The translations under genes and the position numbers were made by a program. DNA of 64,000 bases, taken from the NCBI RefSeq assembly GCF_018881855.1, contig NZ_JACVPN010000001.1, positions 496,001 through 560,000 on the forward strand. The letters are read 5' to 3'. Of this stretch, positions 16,678-25,407 are shown one piece after another. This DNA is from Polynucleobacter sp. MWH-Berg-3C6. Lineage in GTDB: Bacteria > Pseudomonadota > Gammaproteobacteria > Burkholderiales > Burkholderiaceae. Position 1 is the stretch's first letter; each line of letters begins with the position of its first letter. Under the pieces are notes generated by a model. It saw only the letters and a program-made list of their open reading frames with translations, had not been told where the DNA came from and did no database searches.

Positions 16678-16689
16678 AAAAAATTACAT

Positions 16690-17712
16690 ATGCAAATTGA
16701 GATCCGTCCAACGTTAGTTGTTCAATCCCAGGCTGAGGGCAGGGGCTCTATAGACTTGATTTGGCTCTCGCGCCTCCTCAAGGACATAGGAAGTGGCAGC
16801 TCTTTAGTAGTGGCAAGTAAGAAATCCGGCAGCTCTTATCGGGGCGCCTGGGGAAAATTAAATCAAGTTGAAGCTAGCTTGGGCATGCCACTGATTGTCA
16901 GAACGAAAGGGCACGGATCAATCCTGACTGAATTTGGAACTTTCTTCCTTCAGTTTATTGATGAGATGCAAGCCAATCATCATGAGAGTGGTAATGCCTA
17001 TCAGGACGTTTTGCTAAAAGAAATTAAAAAGATAGAAAAATCAGAAAGTGCTCGATGGAAATTTCTATCGAGTAGTGATTCCATTATTCAAAGAGCGGTA
17101 GCAGAGGTTAAAGGTTTTGATTTAAAAATTGCTGGCTCAGGAGAATCTCTGGAAAAGTTATTGAATAATGAAGCACACATTGCTGGCTACCATGTCTCAG
17201 ATGAAAAAAGTTCAAAGGCTATTCATCGTCGACTATCGAAGAGTGAAATACAAATCTATCCTGTCATGAAGCGTACTCAGGGACTCATTGTTAAAAAGGG
17301 CAATCCTTTGAGAATACGTTCGATAGATGACTTGATAGACCGCAAAGTACGCTTTATTAATCGCCAAATTGGCTCTGGTACCAGATTACTCTTAGATACC
17401 CTACTGATGGAAGAGGGAATAGAGCCTTCCGACATTAATGGCTATTTACATGAGGAGTTCACTCACTCCGCAGTAGTAAATGCCATCTTGGCAAGTAAGG
17501 CCGATGTAGGGATGGGCGTGAAGAATGTGGCCATGGAGAATGGGCTAGGATTTGTACCTTTGAGGGATGAAATTTTCTTCATCGCCATGCATAGAGAAAT
17601 GGCCTCTCAGTCTGATGCTTCAAAACTGATTCGGAAGATTCGGAGTTACTCTGGCGAGACGCCCGGTTATAAAGCAGTTAGTCTCAACCGCCAGATCGAA
17701 GGCTGGCTATAA
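16690..17712 (+). CDS. ModE-like regulator with periplasmic-binding-protein-type sensor domain
   Basis: A 340-residue transcription factor. Residues about 22-95 form a ModE/LysR-type winged helix: SLVVASKKSGSSYRGAWGKLNQVEASLG aligns with the ModE element 'ISQGAKLAGISYKSAWDAINEMN', followed by a TKGHGSILTEFG wing. Residues about 125-325 resemble a PBP-like (PF12727) ligand domain: GLIVKKGNPLRI, FINRQIGSGTRLLLDTLL and VVNAILASKADVGMGV. The typical molybdate-binding di-MOP domain is absent, so sensing probably uses the PBP domain. It sits between two oxyanion receptor genes and very likely responds to tungstate or molybdate, or to cofactor status. Confidence 0.85.
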   Translation: MQIEIRPTLVVQSQAEGRGSIDLIWLSRLLKDIGSGSSLVVASKKSGSSYRGAWGKLNQVEASLGMPLIVRTKGHGSILTEFGTFFLQFIDEMQANHHESGNAYQDVLLKEIKKIEKSESARWKFLSSSDSIIQRAVAEVKGFDLKIAGSGESLEKLLNNEAHIAGYHVSDEKSSKAIHRRLSKSEIQIYPVMKRTQGLIVKKGNPLRIRSIDDLIDRKVRFINRQIGSGTRLLLDTLLMEEGIEPSDINGYLHEEFTHSAVVNAILASKADVGMGVKNVAMENGLGFVPLRDEIFFIAMHREMASQSDASKLIRKIRSYSGETPGYKAVSLNRQIEGWL

Positions 17713-17741
17713 ATTAATAGCAGGGCTAGAATAGTTTTGCC

Positions 17742-18497
17742 ATGAAACTACGCCTCTTCTCCCTATTTGCTCCTTTATTGCTTTGTGCAAATCTTGCCTG
17801 GGCGCAAACAACAACCGTAGCAGTTGCAGCCAATATGAAGGATGCGTTTAGCGAAATCAATCTAGCCTTTAAGGCTGCGGGTAATTCTGGCCTGAGGGTT
17901 GTGTATGGCTCATCAGGAAATTTTTCAGCGCAGATTATGAATGGTGCCCCATTTAACATATTGATATCGGCTGATGAAAGCTTTCCGCTTGAGCTCTATA
18001 GACAGGGTAAGACAGTTGACGATGGTGTTGTATACGCTATTGGTAAGTTAGCAGTCATCTCTAAAAACTCTGCTGGCATACGATTACAAGATAACAAGTC
18101 TGAAATAATTAAAGCAATCCATAAGGCGAATAAGATTGCGATTGCCAAGCCCGAGCTAGCACCCTATGGAAGAGCTGCTGTAGAGTATCTAAAAACAGAA
18201 GGGCTTTGGAGCATCGCTAAAGACAAGTTGATCTACGCAGATAATATCGGTATTGCAACGATGTATGTAGTCACAGGCGCCGCTGATTTAGGTTTTACTG
18301 CGCTATCTTTAGCTAAGTCTTCTGAAATTGCTAAAGAGACAAGCTTTGTTCTTCTCGATAGCAATTTGTACGCGCCAATTAAACAGAGAATGGTTTTAAT
18401 CAAAGGCGCTCCACGAGAGGCGGTAAATCTTTATCAGTTCATTCAAAGTCCTCAGGCGAAATTGATTCTTCAGAAGTACGGTTACAGCACTCCTTAG
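17742..18497 (+). CDS. modA: Molybdate ABC transporter substrate-binding protein
   Basis: A 251-residue secreted receptor. The signal peptide MKLRLFSLFAPLLLCANLAWAQ is followed by TVAVAANMKDAFSEI (the ModA opening VAAAANLxxAxxEI), VYGSSGNFSAQIMNGAPFNILISADE (the oxyanion-binding SSG and the D/E following), and KPELAPYGRAAVEYL (the PYG element that lines the site). ModA delivers molybdate to ModBC, and neither modB nor modC follows. It lies 29 bases after the regulator gene on the same strand and so may be cotranscribed with it. The ligand may be molybdate or tungstate. Confidence 0.9.
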   Translation: MKLRLFSLFAPLLLCANLAWAQTTTVAVAANMKDAFSEINLAFKAAGNSGLRVVYGSSGNFSAQIMNGAPFNILISADESFPLELYRQGKTVDDGVVYAIGKLAVISKNSAGIRLQDNKSEIIKAIHKANKIAIAKPELAPYGRAAVEYLKTEGLWSIAKDKLIYADNIGIATMYVVTGAADLGFTALSLAKSSEIAKETSFVLLDSNLYAPIKQRMVLIKGAPREAVNLYQFIQSPQAKLILQKYGYSTP

Positions 18498-18587
18498 TTT
18501 TTCTTTCTTTGAGCCCACCTTTTTGCTCTGGATCAAGCTCTCAGAGTCCTAAATGGCCCATTATTGCTGGATAGGTCAGGGTTCTCC

Positions 18588-18621
18588 ACGAATGATATTC
18601 ATTCTCATTTGGGGATATAAT
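18588..18621 (+). promoter_or_regulatory. Fur box and promoter of feoAB
   Basis: Bases 18588-18606 match 14 of 19 positions of the Fur consensus, with core TGATATTCATTCTCA. A TATAAT hexamer lies at 18616-18621, so bound Fur would cover the -35 region. It is 33 bases upstream of the feoA start. This predicts derepression under iron limitation. Confidence 0.85.
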
Positions 18622-18653
18622 TCCTTTATAGGCTAACTAAATAAGCAGATTGA

Positions 18654-18899
18654 ATGAATTTGGATCAAGTCGAACTTGGCAGTCTTTACCGCGTGAGTGA
18701 AGTAAATGCCCCGAAAGGTGCCCCGCAAATTAAGGGGCAGCTGGAAGATATTGGCTTTTTGCCAGGTGAGCAGGTTGCTGTTTTGCGTAAAGGCTTGCTT
18801 GGTAATGGACCATACATGGTTCGTGTTGGAGCATCAACATTTGCTTTGCGTCAATCAGAGGCGCGCATGATTACAGTCGAATGTTTATTACATGCCTGA
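18654..18899 (+). CDS. feoA: Ferrous iron transport protein A
   Basis: An 81-residue SH3-like protein. It shows the FeoA pattern: a short opening strand, QIKGQLEDIGFLPGEQVAVLRKGLLGNGPYMVRVGASTFALRQSEARMI, including the central G.LPG and the 'G....lR..eA..I' ending. FeoA assists the FeoB permease in the cytoplasm. Its end overlaps the feoB start by eight bases, giving translational coupling. Expression is expected under Fur control from the box upstream. Confidence 0.93.
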   Translation: MNLDQVELGSLYRVSEVNAPKGAPQIKGQLEDIGFLPGEQVAVLRKGLLGNGPYMVRVGASTFALRQSEARMITVECLLHA

Positions 18900-20805
18900 A
18901 TCTAAAGTCCATTTTTTCTCCAGTGAACCTGTTGTTGCATTGCTCGGTAATCCCAATTGTGGGAAAACTGCTCTATTCAATTTGCTTACAGGTAGCCGTC
19001 AAAAGGTTGCCAACTATTCTGGTGTCACTGTAGAGCGCAAAGAAGGGCGCCTGAGTCTCAACTCTGGTAAGAACATCCGTATTCTGGATTTGCCGGGCGC
19101 ATACAGTCTTTATCCAAGATCACTAGATGAACGTGTCACGTGCAATGTTCTATTAGGTAGAGCAGAGGGTGAGAAGCGCCCTGATCTAGTGGTGTGCGTT
19201 CTAAGCGCCATGAACCTGCGTCGCAACTTGCGCCTAGTCTTAGCTGCTAAGCGTCTAGGACTGCCATGTGTGGTGGTGCTCAATATGCTCGATATTGCAA
19301 AGCGCCAAGGGGTGCAGATTGATACTGCCGCACTCTCTCAGGAGTTGGGTTTACCGGTAGTTACTAGTATCGGCATTCAAGCAGATGGGGCGGATGAGTT
19401 GAAACACTTCTTATCAGAGCTGGATTGGCGTAATTTGGATGCGCTACAAACAGGCACAAGGGATGCAACTCTAGAAAACGCAGCCTCTCATATTGCTCAT
19501 ACTGAGTCTGACAATATTCAAGTGCAAAAAATATTGCAGAATCTTAAATTAGATCAAATCATTCCGGATCATTTGAGTGATCGCTTAGATGCTGTATTGC
19601 TGCATCCAGTTTTTGGCTCCCTCATTTTGATTGGCCTTCTATTTTGCATCTTCCAAGCAGTTTTTAGTTGGGCAACTTTACCCATGGAGATGATTAAGAC
19701 GGCTATTGAGTTTTTGGGTGCTCAGATTACCGAGATCCTGCCAGACAATTGGGTACGCAGTTTATTGATTAATGGCATTTTGGCGGGACTTGGTGGCGTG
19801 GTGATTTTCTTGCCCCAGATCCTGATTCTGTTTTTCTTCATTCTTTTGCTTGAGGAATCTGGCTATTTACCCAGAGCTGCGTATTTGCTTGATCGGGTGA
19901 TGGGGTCCGTAGGGCTTTCTGGGCGCTCATTTATTCCCTTGTTATCTAGCTTTGCTTGCGCCATCCCGGGCATTATGGCAACCAGAAGTATTTCTAATTC
20001 ACGCGATCGTTTAGTAACCATTTTGATTGCGCCAATGATGACATGCTCGGCCCGCTTGCCTGTTTATGCATTATTGATTTCTGCTTTTATTCCCGAAAGA
20101 AAGTTGTGGGCCAATATTGATTTGCAAGGCTTAGTCTTATTCTTGCTGTACATGGCTGGTATTTTGGGTGCGATGGCCGTTGCCTGGATTCTGAAGCATT
20201 TCACAAGCGAGCAGTTCCGTATGAATGCGCTCATGATGGAATTGCCTAGTTACCACTTGCCGCGTTTGGGTAATCTGGCAATTAGCTTATGGCAACGCGC
20301 AGAGATTTTTATGAGACGCGTTGGCGGCATCATTCTTATCATGACGATTGCTTTATGGGCTTTGTCCAGCTTTCCACTTCCACCTGAGGGTGCGACAGAG
20401 GCTGCCATCCAATATAGTTTTGCCGGCATGCTAGGGCAGGCCCTGGCACATCTCTTTTCACCAATTGGTTTTAACTGGCAAATCAGTATTGCGCTAGTTC
20501 CAGGTATGGCAGCGCGCGAGGTAGTAGTGAGTTCATTGGCTACCGTCTATGCCTTATCCAGTTCAAGTGCCGATGCTGCGGAAGCCCTCATTCCCTTAAT
20601 TTCCTCGGGCTGGTCTCTAGCAACGGCGCTTTCATTATTGGCTTGGTTTGTATTTGCGCCACAGTGCTTATCTACCATCGCAGTCGTTAAACGTGAAACA
20701 GGGGGCTGGAAGATTCCAGCAATCATGTTGAGTTACTTATTTGGTTTGGCCTACTTAGCCTCCTTTATTACCTATAGGGTCGCAACTGCCTTAGGTTTAG
20801 CCTAA
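18892..20805 (+). CDS. feoB: Ferrous iron transporter FeoB
   Basis: A 637-residue inner-membrane Fe2+ permease with an N-terminal G domain: G1 GNPNCGKT (residues 19-26), G3 DLPGAYSL and G4 NMLD. A helical spacer and about eight to ten membrane spans follow, with the Gate motifs SGRSFIPLLSSFACAIPGI and PMMTCSARLPVY; the Cys and Glu/Asp of these are intact. It is shorter than the E. coli protein (773) and ends right after the last span, without the cytoplasmic cysteine-rich tail. No feoC follows. It is coupled to feoA by overlap. Confidence 0.95.
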   Translation: MPESKVHFFSSEPVVALLGNPNCGKTALFNLLTGSRQKVANYSGVTVERKEGRLSLNSGKNIRILDLPGAYSLYPRSLDERVTCNVLLGRAEGEKRPDLVVCVLSAMNLRRNLRLVLAAKRLGLPCVVVLNMLDIAKRQGVQIDTAALSQELGLPVVTSIGIQADGADELKHFLSELDWRNLDALQTGTRDATLENAASHIAHTESDNIQVQKILQNLKLDQIIPDHLSDRLDAVLLHPVFGSLILIGLLFCIFQAVFSWATLPMEMIKTAIEFLGAQITEILPDNWVRSLLINGILAGLGGVVIFLPQILILFFFILLLEESGYLPRAAYLLDRVMGSVGLSGRSFIPLLSSFACAIPGIMATRSISNSRDRLVTILIAPMMTCSARLPVYALLISAFIPERKLWANIDLQGLVLFLLYMAGILGAMAVAWILKHFTSEQFRMNALMMELPSYHLPRLGNLAISLWQRAEIFMRRVGGIILIMTIALWALSSFPLPPEGATEAAIQYSFAGMLGQALAHLFSPIGFNWQISIALVPGMAAREVVVSSLATVYALSSSSADAAEALIPLISSGWSLATALSLLAWFVFAPQCLSTIAVVKRETGGWKIPAIMLSYLFGLAYLASFITYRVATALGLA

Positions 20806-20887
20806 GCCTGGCCTGCAGGGGTTCAGTGCCACTTTTCTCAATTTAGGCTACATTCTTATACATTCAATTGTTTAAGAGATCCTTTAT

Positions 20888-21286
20888 ATGACACTCAAGT
20901 CCACTTTATTTGCTCTATCCAGCTTCTTGGGTATCGCTATTGCTGGCTCAGCGCTCGCCCAGTCTGGTGAAAATACCTATAAACAGGTTTGTGCAAGCTG
21001 CCATGGAGCGGGCGTTCTGAATGCGCCTAAGTTTGGAGATAAAGCAAAGTGGGCGCCGCTCATTGCTGAAGGGCAAGTTACGCTTACTGCCCATGGCTAT
21101 GTTGGAGTGCGTGCCATGCCCCCTAAAGGCGGTAATCCTAATTTAAGTATTGAGGGTTTTGCTGATGCCCTGGTTTATATGGTGAATAACTCAGGTGGCA
21201 AATGGACATCGCCTAATGCTCAAACCATAGCGGCCATCAATAAAGAAGTTGAAGCTAGAAAAGCGGGTTTAAACAAGAAGCAATAA
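20888..21286 (+). CDS. Cytochrome c5-family monohaem protein
   Basis: A 132-residue secreted cytochrome. The signal peptide MTLKSTLFALSSFLGIAIAGSALAQ precedes CASCHG (haem attachment, about residues 35-40). The axial Met is in VRAMPPKGGNPNLS, the typical c5 'MPPkGG' loop. A C-terminal Lys-rich tail follows the fold. It is a soluble periplasmic electron carrier. It shares a promoter region downstream of feoB and is followed four bases later by the dehalogenase gene. Confidence 0.93.
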   Translation: MTLKSTLFALSSFLGIAIAGSALAQSGENTYKQVCASCHGAGVLNAPKFGDKAKWAPLIAEGQVTLTAHGYVGVRAMPPKGGNPNLSIEGFADALVYMVNNSGGKWTSPNAQTIAAINKEVEARKAGLNKKQ

Positions 21287-21290
21287 GCTA

Positions 21291-21995
21291 ATGTCTAAGA
21301 TGCTTCCCAAGGTATTGGCTTTTGATGTCTTTGGTACGGTCGTAGATTGGCATGGGTCAATTGCAAATGAAGTGACTCGTCTTGGCTTGCCTGTCGATTC
21401 AAATGCGTTTGCTACTGCCTGGAGAGATGGCTATAAGCCAGCTATGGCAAGGGTTCGCTCTGGTGAGTTAGGGTGGACCAAAATCGATGACTTACATCGC
21501 TTGATCCTGGATGAAGTTTTAGATAAATTCAAAATTGATTCAATGAGCGAGGCTCAAAAACAAGACCTCAATTTTATTTGGCATCGCTTGCAGCCTTGGG
21601 CCGATTCGGTTCAGGGATTAACTAGACTCAAGCAAAAATTTACGATTGTTACTTTATCTAATGGGAACTTAAGTCTTTTGGCTAATATGGCCAAGAGTGC
21701 TGGCTTACCCTGGGACCTCATTTTGTCAGCCGAGGTGTTTCATCACTATAAGCCTGATCCAGAAACTTATTTAGGCGTAGCAGCAACCTTTGATGTGATG
21801 CCGCAAGAGGTGATGTTGGTTGCCGCCCACAAGGATGATTTGCAATCCGCTCATCAGCTTGGTTTGCAAACTGCATTTATAGAGCGGCCAAAAGAATTTG
21901 GACCCACTCATCTTCGTAACGATTTGTACAAAGAGGAGTGGATCGATTACCACTCAAGTGATTTCAATGCACTTGCAGATATATTGGCTTGTTAG
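21291..21995 (+). CDS. Haloacid dehalogenase-type HAD hydrolase (type II)
   Basis: A 234-residue HAD-superfamily protein. FDVFGTVVDW (residues 11-20) carries the nucleophilic Asp and its partner. VTLSNGNLSLLANMAKSAGLPWDLILSAE holds the second (Ser-Asn) motif, and FHHYKPDPETY the conserved Lys. VAAHKDDLQSAHQLGLQTAFIERP completes the active site with Asp residues. This matches L-2-haloacid dehalogenases, which replace halogen by hydroxyl with inversion, but many of these act on phosphate esters. It is cotranscribed with the cytochrome gene (four-base gap). The substrate is unknown. Confidence 0.88.
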   Translation: MSKMLPKVLAFDVFGTVVDWHGSIANEVTRLGLPVDSNAFATAWRDGYKPAMARVRSGELGWTKIDDLHRLILDEVLDKFKIDSMSEAQKQDLNFIWHRLQPWADSVQGLTRLKQKFTIVTLSNGNLSLLANMAKSAGLPWDLILSAEVFHHYKPDPETYLGVAATFDVMPQEVMLVAAHKDDLQSAHQLGLQTAFIERPKEFGPTHLRNDLYKEEWIDYHSSDFNALADILAC

Positions 21996-22000
21996 AGGAT

Positions 22001-22999
22001 TTAGTCCGCTTTAATTCCGGCATCCTTAACAACCTTGCCCCACATATTCAATTCTCTTTGAATACGCTTAGCTGATTCTGCTGGCGTGAGGTAGTTCACA
22101 TATACCCCGGCAGCCAACATGCGCTCTTGCACATCTGGGCGCTGCAAAATTACTTTGATATCAGCATTTAGCTTATCGATGATTGGTTTTGGTGTACCTG
22201 CGGGAGCCAAAATGCCGAACATACTCACAACATCAAAGTTTGGTAAGCCCGTAGCTTCGGTAACAGTGGGCACATCAGGTAGTTGGCTAATACGTTTAGC
22301 AGTTGTTACCGCCAATGCTCTTAATTGGCCAGCCTGAATAAATTGCAGCGCTGCTGGAACTGTTTCAGACATGCTCAGCACTTGACCACCTACGAGGTCT
22401 GTCATAGCAGGGCCACTACCTTTATAGGGAACATGCAATAGATCTAAGCCTAATTGTGCGCGGAACATCTCCATTGCCAGACGTTGTGGCGCACCTGCAC
22501 CCGATGATGCAAAGGTGAGCTTGCCAGGATTCGCTTTGGCATAAGCAATAAATTCCTTCATATTCTTCACAGGAACTGAAGGGTTCACTACAAAGACTAA
22601 TGGCACCACACCAACGACGCCTACAGGCGTGAAATCTTTTTCTAAGTTGTACTTAATGCCATCTTTGTTGAGGTTGGCATTAATCGCATGGGATGTAAGA
22701 GCCCCCATTAGTAAGGTGTAACCATCAGCTGGTGACTTGGCGACCATATCAGCGCCAATATTGCCGCTATCTCCTGAGCGGTTATCGGGCACTACTTGCT
22801 GACCTAGTGACTTTGACAGCTCTTGTGCCATGATGCGACCAATCACATCAGTTGCGCCGCCTGGAGGAAATGGAATGACTAGCCGCACTTGCTTGTCTGG
22901 ATAGTTTTTAGTTGCCGCATCAGTTTGTGCTGAAGCATTGCTCAAAAGGGCAGTGGTACAAAGCGCGATAAATAGGGATTTTTGGATTAGTTGTCTCAT
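22001..22999 (-). CDS. Bug-family receptor convergent with the dehalogenase gene
   Basis: A 332-residue receptor. Signal: MRQLIQKSLFIALCTTALLSNASAQTD. The conserved opening is VRLVIPFPPGGATDVIGRIMAQELS, and GSGPAMTDLVGGQVLSMSE marks the second lobe hinge. Seven residues before the end, KVVKDAGIKAD is the usual Bug C-terminus. Five bases separate it from the convergent dehalogenase stop. It is divergent from the SemiSWEET gene with a 41-base shared upstream region. It sits in no visible catabolic operon, so its ligand cannot be assigned. Confidence 0.9.
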   Translation of the reverse strand: MRQLIQKSLFIALCTTALLSNASAQTDAATKNYPDKQVRLVIPFPPGGATDVIGRIMAQELSKSLGQQVVPDNRSGDSGNIGADMVAKSPADGYTLLMGALTSHAINANLNKDGIKYNLEKDFTPVGVVGVVPLVFVVNPSVPVKNMKEFIAYAKANPGKLTFASSGAGAPQRLAMEMFRAQLGLDLLHVPYKGSGPAMTDLVGGQVLSMSETVPAALQFIQAGQLRALAVTTAKRISQLPDVPTVTEATGLPNFDVVSMFGILAPAGTPKPIIDKLNADIKVILQRPDVQERMLAAGVYVNYLTPAESAKRIQRELNMWGKVVKDAGIKAD

Positions 23000-23106
23000 A
23001 GCTTATTTTTTTATATAGGTTTGTAATACGAGTTTGTATTATGACCAAAATTGAGCTTCCTGTGCTAGATCAAGGGATGATTGATTTCATTAATTACAAT
23101 AGCCCT

Positions 23107-23388
23107 ATGAACCTTGAGCCCCACCAGATTGAAGTTATTGGTTATTGCGCCGCATTCTTGACCACAATCGCTTTTTTGCCCCAGGCAATACAGTCCTGGC
23201 GCACCCGGGATTTATCAGGAGTGTCTCTGGGTATGTACTCCTTGTTTACTGCCGGGGTAGGGCTTTGGCTTATCTACGGCCTCATTATTGAGAAGTGGCC
23301 CTTGATATTGGCGAATGCTTTAACCTTTGCTTTGGCTCTGAGTATCTTGTTACTGAAATTGCGTCATACTTCTAAATATCGAAAATAA
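23107..23388 (+). CDS. SemiSWEET-type sugar transporter
   Basis: A 93-residue three-span protein with the MtN3/PQ-loop signature: ICYx-like GYCAAFLTTIAFLPQAIQSWRTRDLSGVSLGMYSLFTAGVGLWLIYGL. The PQ motif is LPQA. Bacterial SemiSWEETs form dimers that move sugars down their gradient. The frame is open to an ATG at 23041, which would add 22 polar residues; I prefer the inner ATG since it matches family length and begins just before the first span. Neither start has a clear ribosome site. It is followed by the FAH gene after 34 bases. Confidence 0.85.
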   Translation: MNLEPHQIEVIGYCAAFLTTIAFLPQAIQSWRTRDLSGVSLGMYSLFTAGVGLWLIYGLIIEKWPLILANALTFALALSILLLKLRHTSKYRK

Positions 23389-23422
23389 ACACTAATTCAC
23401 CGCTGCAGATAGAAAGGGTTTT

Positions 23423-24115
23423 ATGAGTTCAGCATTTGTGATTGACCCACCAAAAGTAATTTCACTACCGGTGACTGGGGATGAGCGACGTTTTGCAGTA
23501 AATCGTATTTACTGCGTTGGTCGTAATTATGCAGATCATGCGCGTGAAATGGGTCATGATCCGGATCGTGAGCCACCATTCTTTTTTATGAAGCCAGCTA
23601 ACTCTATCGTGACCGATGGCAAAGACATGGCCTATCCAAATTTATCAAAAGATGTCCATCACGAAATTGAAATGGTAGTTGCCATTGGTAAAGGCGGTGC
23701 AAATATTTCTGCCGATAAAGCCCTAGATCATGTTTATGGTTATGGCGTTGGCTTGGATATGACAAGGCGTGATTTGCAGGGTGAAGCCAAGAAGATGGGG
23801 CGTCCTTGGGATACAGGTAAAGCGTTTGATCAAGCAGCTCCTTGCGGAGAGATTACTCCAGTGACCAAATGCGGTCATCCAACAAAAGGTACTGTCAAAC
23901 TATTGGTCAATGGTGAAGTGCGTCAAGAGGGCGACTTAAACCAACTCATCTGGAACGTGCCCGATACCATTGCCTATCTTTCTACTTTATTTACATTAGA
24001 GCCAGGAGACTTAATCTACTCAGGCACTCCTGCGGGCGTTGGCCCAGTGAAGAAGGGTGATGTACTTGAGGGAATTGTTGAAGGCCTGGCAAATCTCAAA
24101 ACTAAAATTTTGTAA
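23423..24115 (+). CDS. Fumarylacetoacetate hydrolase-family protein (short, cytoplasmic)
   Basis: A 230-residue single-domain FAH-family enzyme without signal peptide. RIYCVGRNYADHAREMGHDPDREPPFFFMKP is the opening. HHEIEMVVAIG supplies the two Glu metal ligands, GYGVGLDMTRRDLQ the Asp, and SGTPAGVGPVKKGD the closing loop. Members of this short class act as oxaloacetate decarboxylases, acylpyruvate hydrolases or maleylpyruvate-type isomerases/hydrolases. Spacing of five bases to the next gene suggests cotranscription with the hydrolase lipoprotein. Compared with the exported paralogue at 6931 it lacks the extra N-terminal region. Confidence 0.9.
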   Translation: MSSAFVIDPPKVISLPVTGDERRFAVNRIYCVGRNYADHAREMGHDPDREPPFFFMKPANSIVTDGKDMAYPNLSKDVHHEIEMVVAIGKGGANISADKALDHVYGYGVGLDMTRRDLQGEAKKMGRPWDTGKAFDQAAPCGEITPVTKCGHPTKGTVKLLVNGEVRQEGDLNQLIWNVPDTIAYLSTLFTLEPGDLIYSGTPAGVGPVKKGDVLEGIVEGLANLKTKIL

Positions 24116-24120
24116 TTGAT

Positions 24121-25176
24121 ATGTCTTTGAAGAAGTCACTGCTCAGAACCATTACGCTAGTTTGCGCTATACCGTTGTTATTGGCCGCATGCGCTAGCAC
24201 AGAGCAGCCAACAGCTACCCAAGCTGCTCCTGCTAATCTTTATAGTAATGCAGCGCCATTGGACTTACGTTTAAGTACTTGGCCTTATCCCTATCCCACG
24301 AAAGAGTTCAAGACTAGTTTGCAAGGTCAGCCGGCTAGCATGGTGTATATGGATGTGCCTGCTATTGGCAGGCAAAAGGGTGTAGTGCTGCTGTTTCATG
24401 GCAAGAACTTCTCTAGTGATTATTGGGCCCCAACGATAGCCGGCTTAACGCAAGCTGGGTATCGCGTGATTGCTCCAGACCAAATTGGTTTTGGTAAGTC
24501 TTCTAAGCCAGATGTGGCCTATCACTTTGATGATCTGGCTGGCAATACCAAAGCCTTATTGCAGTCCCTGAATATCAAGCAGGTATCCGTTATTGCAAAC
24601 TCGATGGGCGGCATGGTTGGTGTGCGCTTTGCCCGCTTATATCCAAATACTGTGCAGAAGCTTGTGCTTGAGAACCCTTTAGGGCTTGAGGATTACAGCA
24701 AAGACATTCCGCCGCAGCAAAATGACAATTTACTTAAATTAGAAATGGCTCAAACGGAAGTAAGCTATCGACGTTTCTTGCAGAGCTACTTTCCAACATG
24801 GCAGCCTAGTTACGAAAAGTTTGTAGAGGTATACGTACGAGTGCAAAAGGGGTCTGACTATCCTGCTTATGCAAAGACCTCTGTCTTAACCTATCAGATG
24901 ATTGCAGAAAAACCAGTTGTCAATGATTTGCCAAAATTAAAGATGCCAGTGTTATTGGTGATTGGCCAAAAGGACAGAACGGTTTTTGGTCGTCGTTTTG
25001 CTCCACCGGAAGCTGTGAAGTCTTTAGGTAACTTTCCAGAGCTAGGCAAAAAAGCACAAGCTGCGATACCGAATGCGACGTTACTGCCTATTGATGGGGT
25101 GGGTCATGTACCTCATGTCGAAGTGCCGGATCTATTTGTGAAGTCCGTAGTTGAGTTTTTGAACTCGAAGAGTTAA
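24121..25176 (+). CDS. Alpha/beta hydrolase, predicted lipoprotein
   Basis: A 351-residue hydrolase with a lipoprotein signal ending LLLAAC (Cys23). The core fold runs from GVVLLFHGKNFSSDYWAPT (oxyanion HG motif) through APDQIGFGKSSKP to the nucleophile elbow ANSMGG, where Ala replaces the usual first Gly of GxSxG. It ends with GQKDRTVFGRRFAP (acid) and GVGHVPHVE (catalytic His). It is therefore probably active and membrane-anchored on the periplasmic side. Esterase or lipase activity is possible; the substrate is unknown. It is separated by five bases from the FAH gene. Confidence 0.85.
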   Translation: MSLKKSLLRTITLVCAIPLLLAACASTEQPTATQAAPANLYSNAAPLDLRLSTWPYPYPTKEFKTSLQGQPASMVYMDVPAIGRQKGVVLLFHGKNFSSDYWAPTIAGLTQAGYRVIAPDQIGFGKSSKPDVAYHFDDLAGNTKALLQSLNIKQVSVIANSMGGMVGVRFARLYPNTVQKLVLENPLGLEDYSKDIPPQQNDNLLKLEMAQTEVSYRRFLQSYFPTWQPSYEKFVEVYVRVQKGSDYPAYAKTSVLTYQMIAEKPVVNDLPKLKMPVLLVIGQKDRTVFGRRFAPPEAVKSLGNFPELGKKAQAAIPNATLLPIDGVGHVPHVEVPDLFVKSVVEFLNSKS

Positions 25177-25248
25177 GGCTTGCTTTAGCCCTTGCTCAAA
25201 AGAGGCTAATTTGCCTCAATATTGAGTCTCCTGGGCTAGAATTCTCTT

Positions 25249-25407
25249 ATGTATATGTTCCTGCCTTTTCTGACAGCATTGATCGGACTTATTTTGGTCT
25301 GGTTTGAAAGGCGTTTTGCAGGACTAATCGTATTGGCTATCACTGTTGGAATCTTGCTAGTCTGGTTCCACTCTCATGCAACTACCCATCTCAACATCAG
25401 TCTGTGA
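25249..25407 (+). CDS. DUF5993-family small membrane protein
   Basis: A 52-residue protein with two hydrophobic spans (about residues 3-18 and 24-42) separated by a basic turn FERRFA, and a polar tail FHSHATTHLNISL. The H-A-T-(T/D)-x-L-N-(I/L)-S ending is what I remember of the DUF5993 family, which is found next to disulfide-bond formation genes. Its stop TGA overlaps the GTG start of dsbB in a GTGA junction, strong evidence for translation and coupling. Function unknown; probably a partner of the DsbB-like enzyme. Confidence 0.75.
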   Translation: MYMFLPFLTALIGLILVWFERRFAGLIVLAITVGILLVWFHSHATTHLNISL

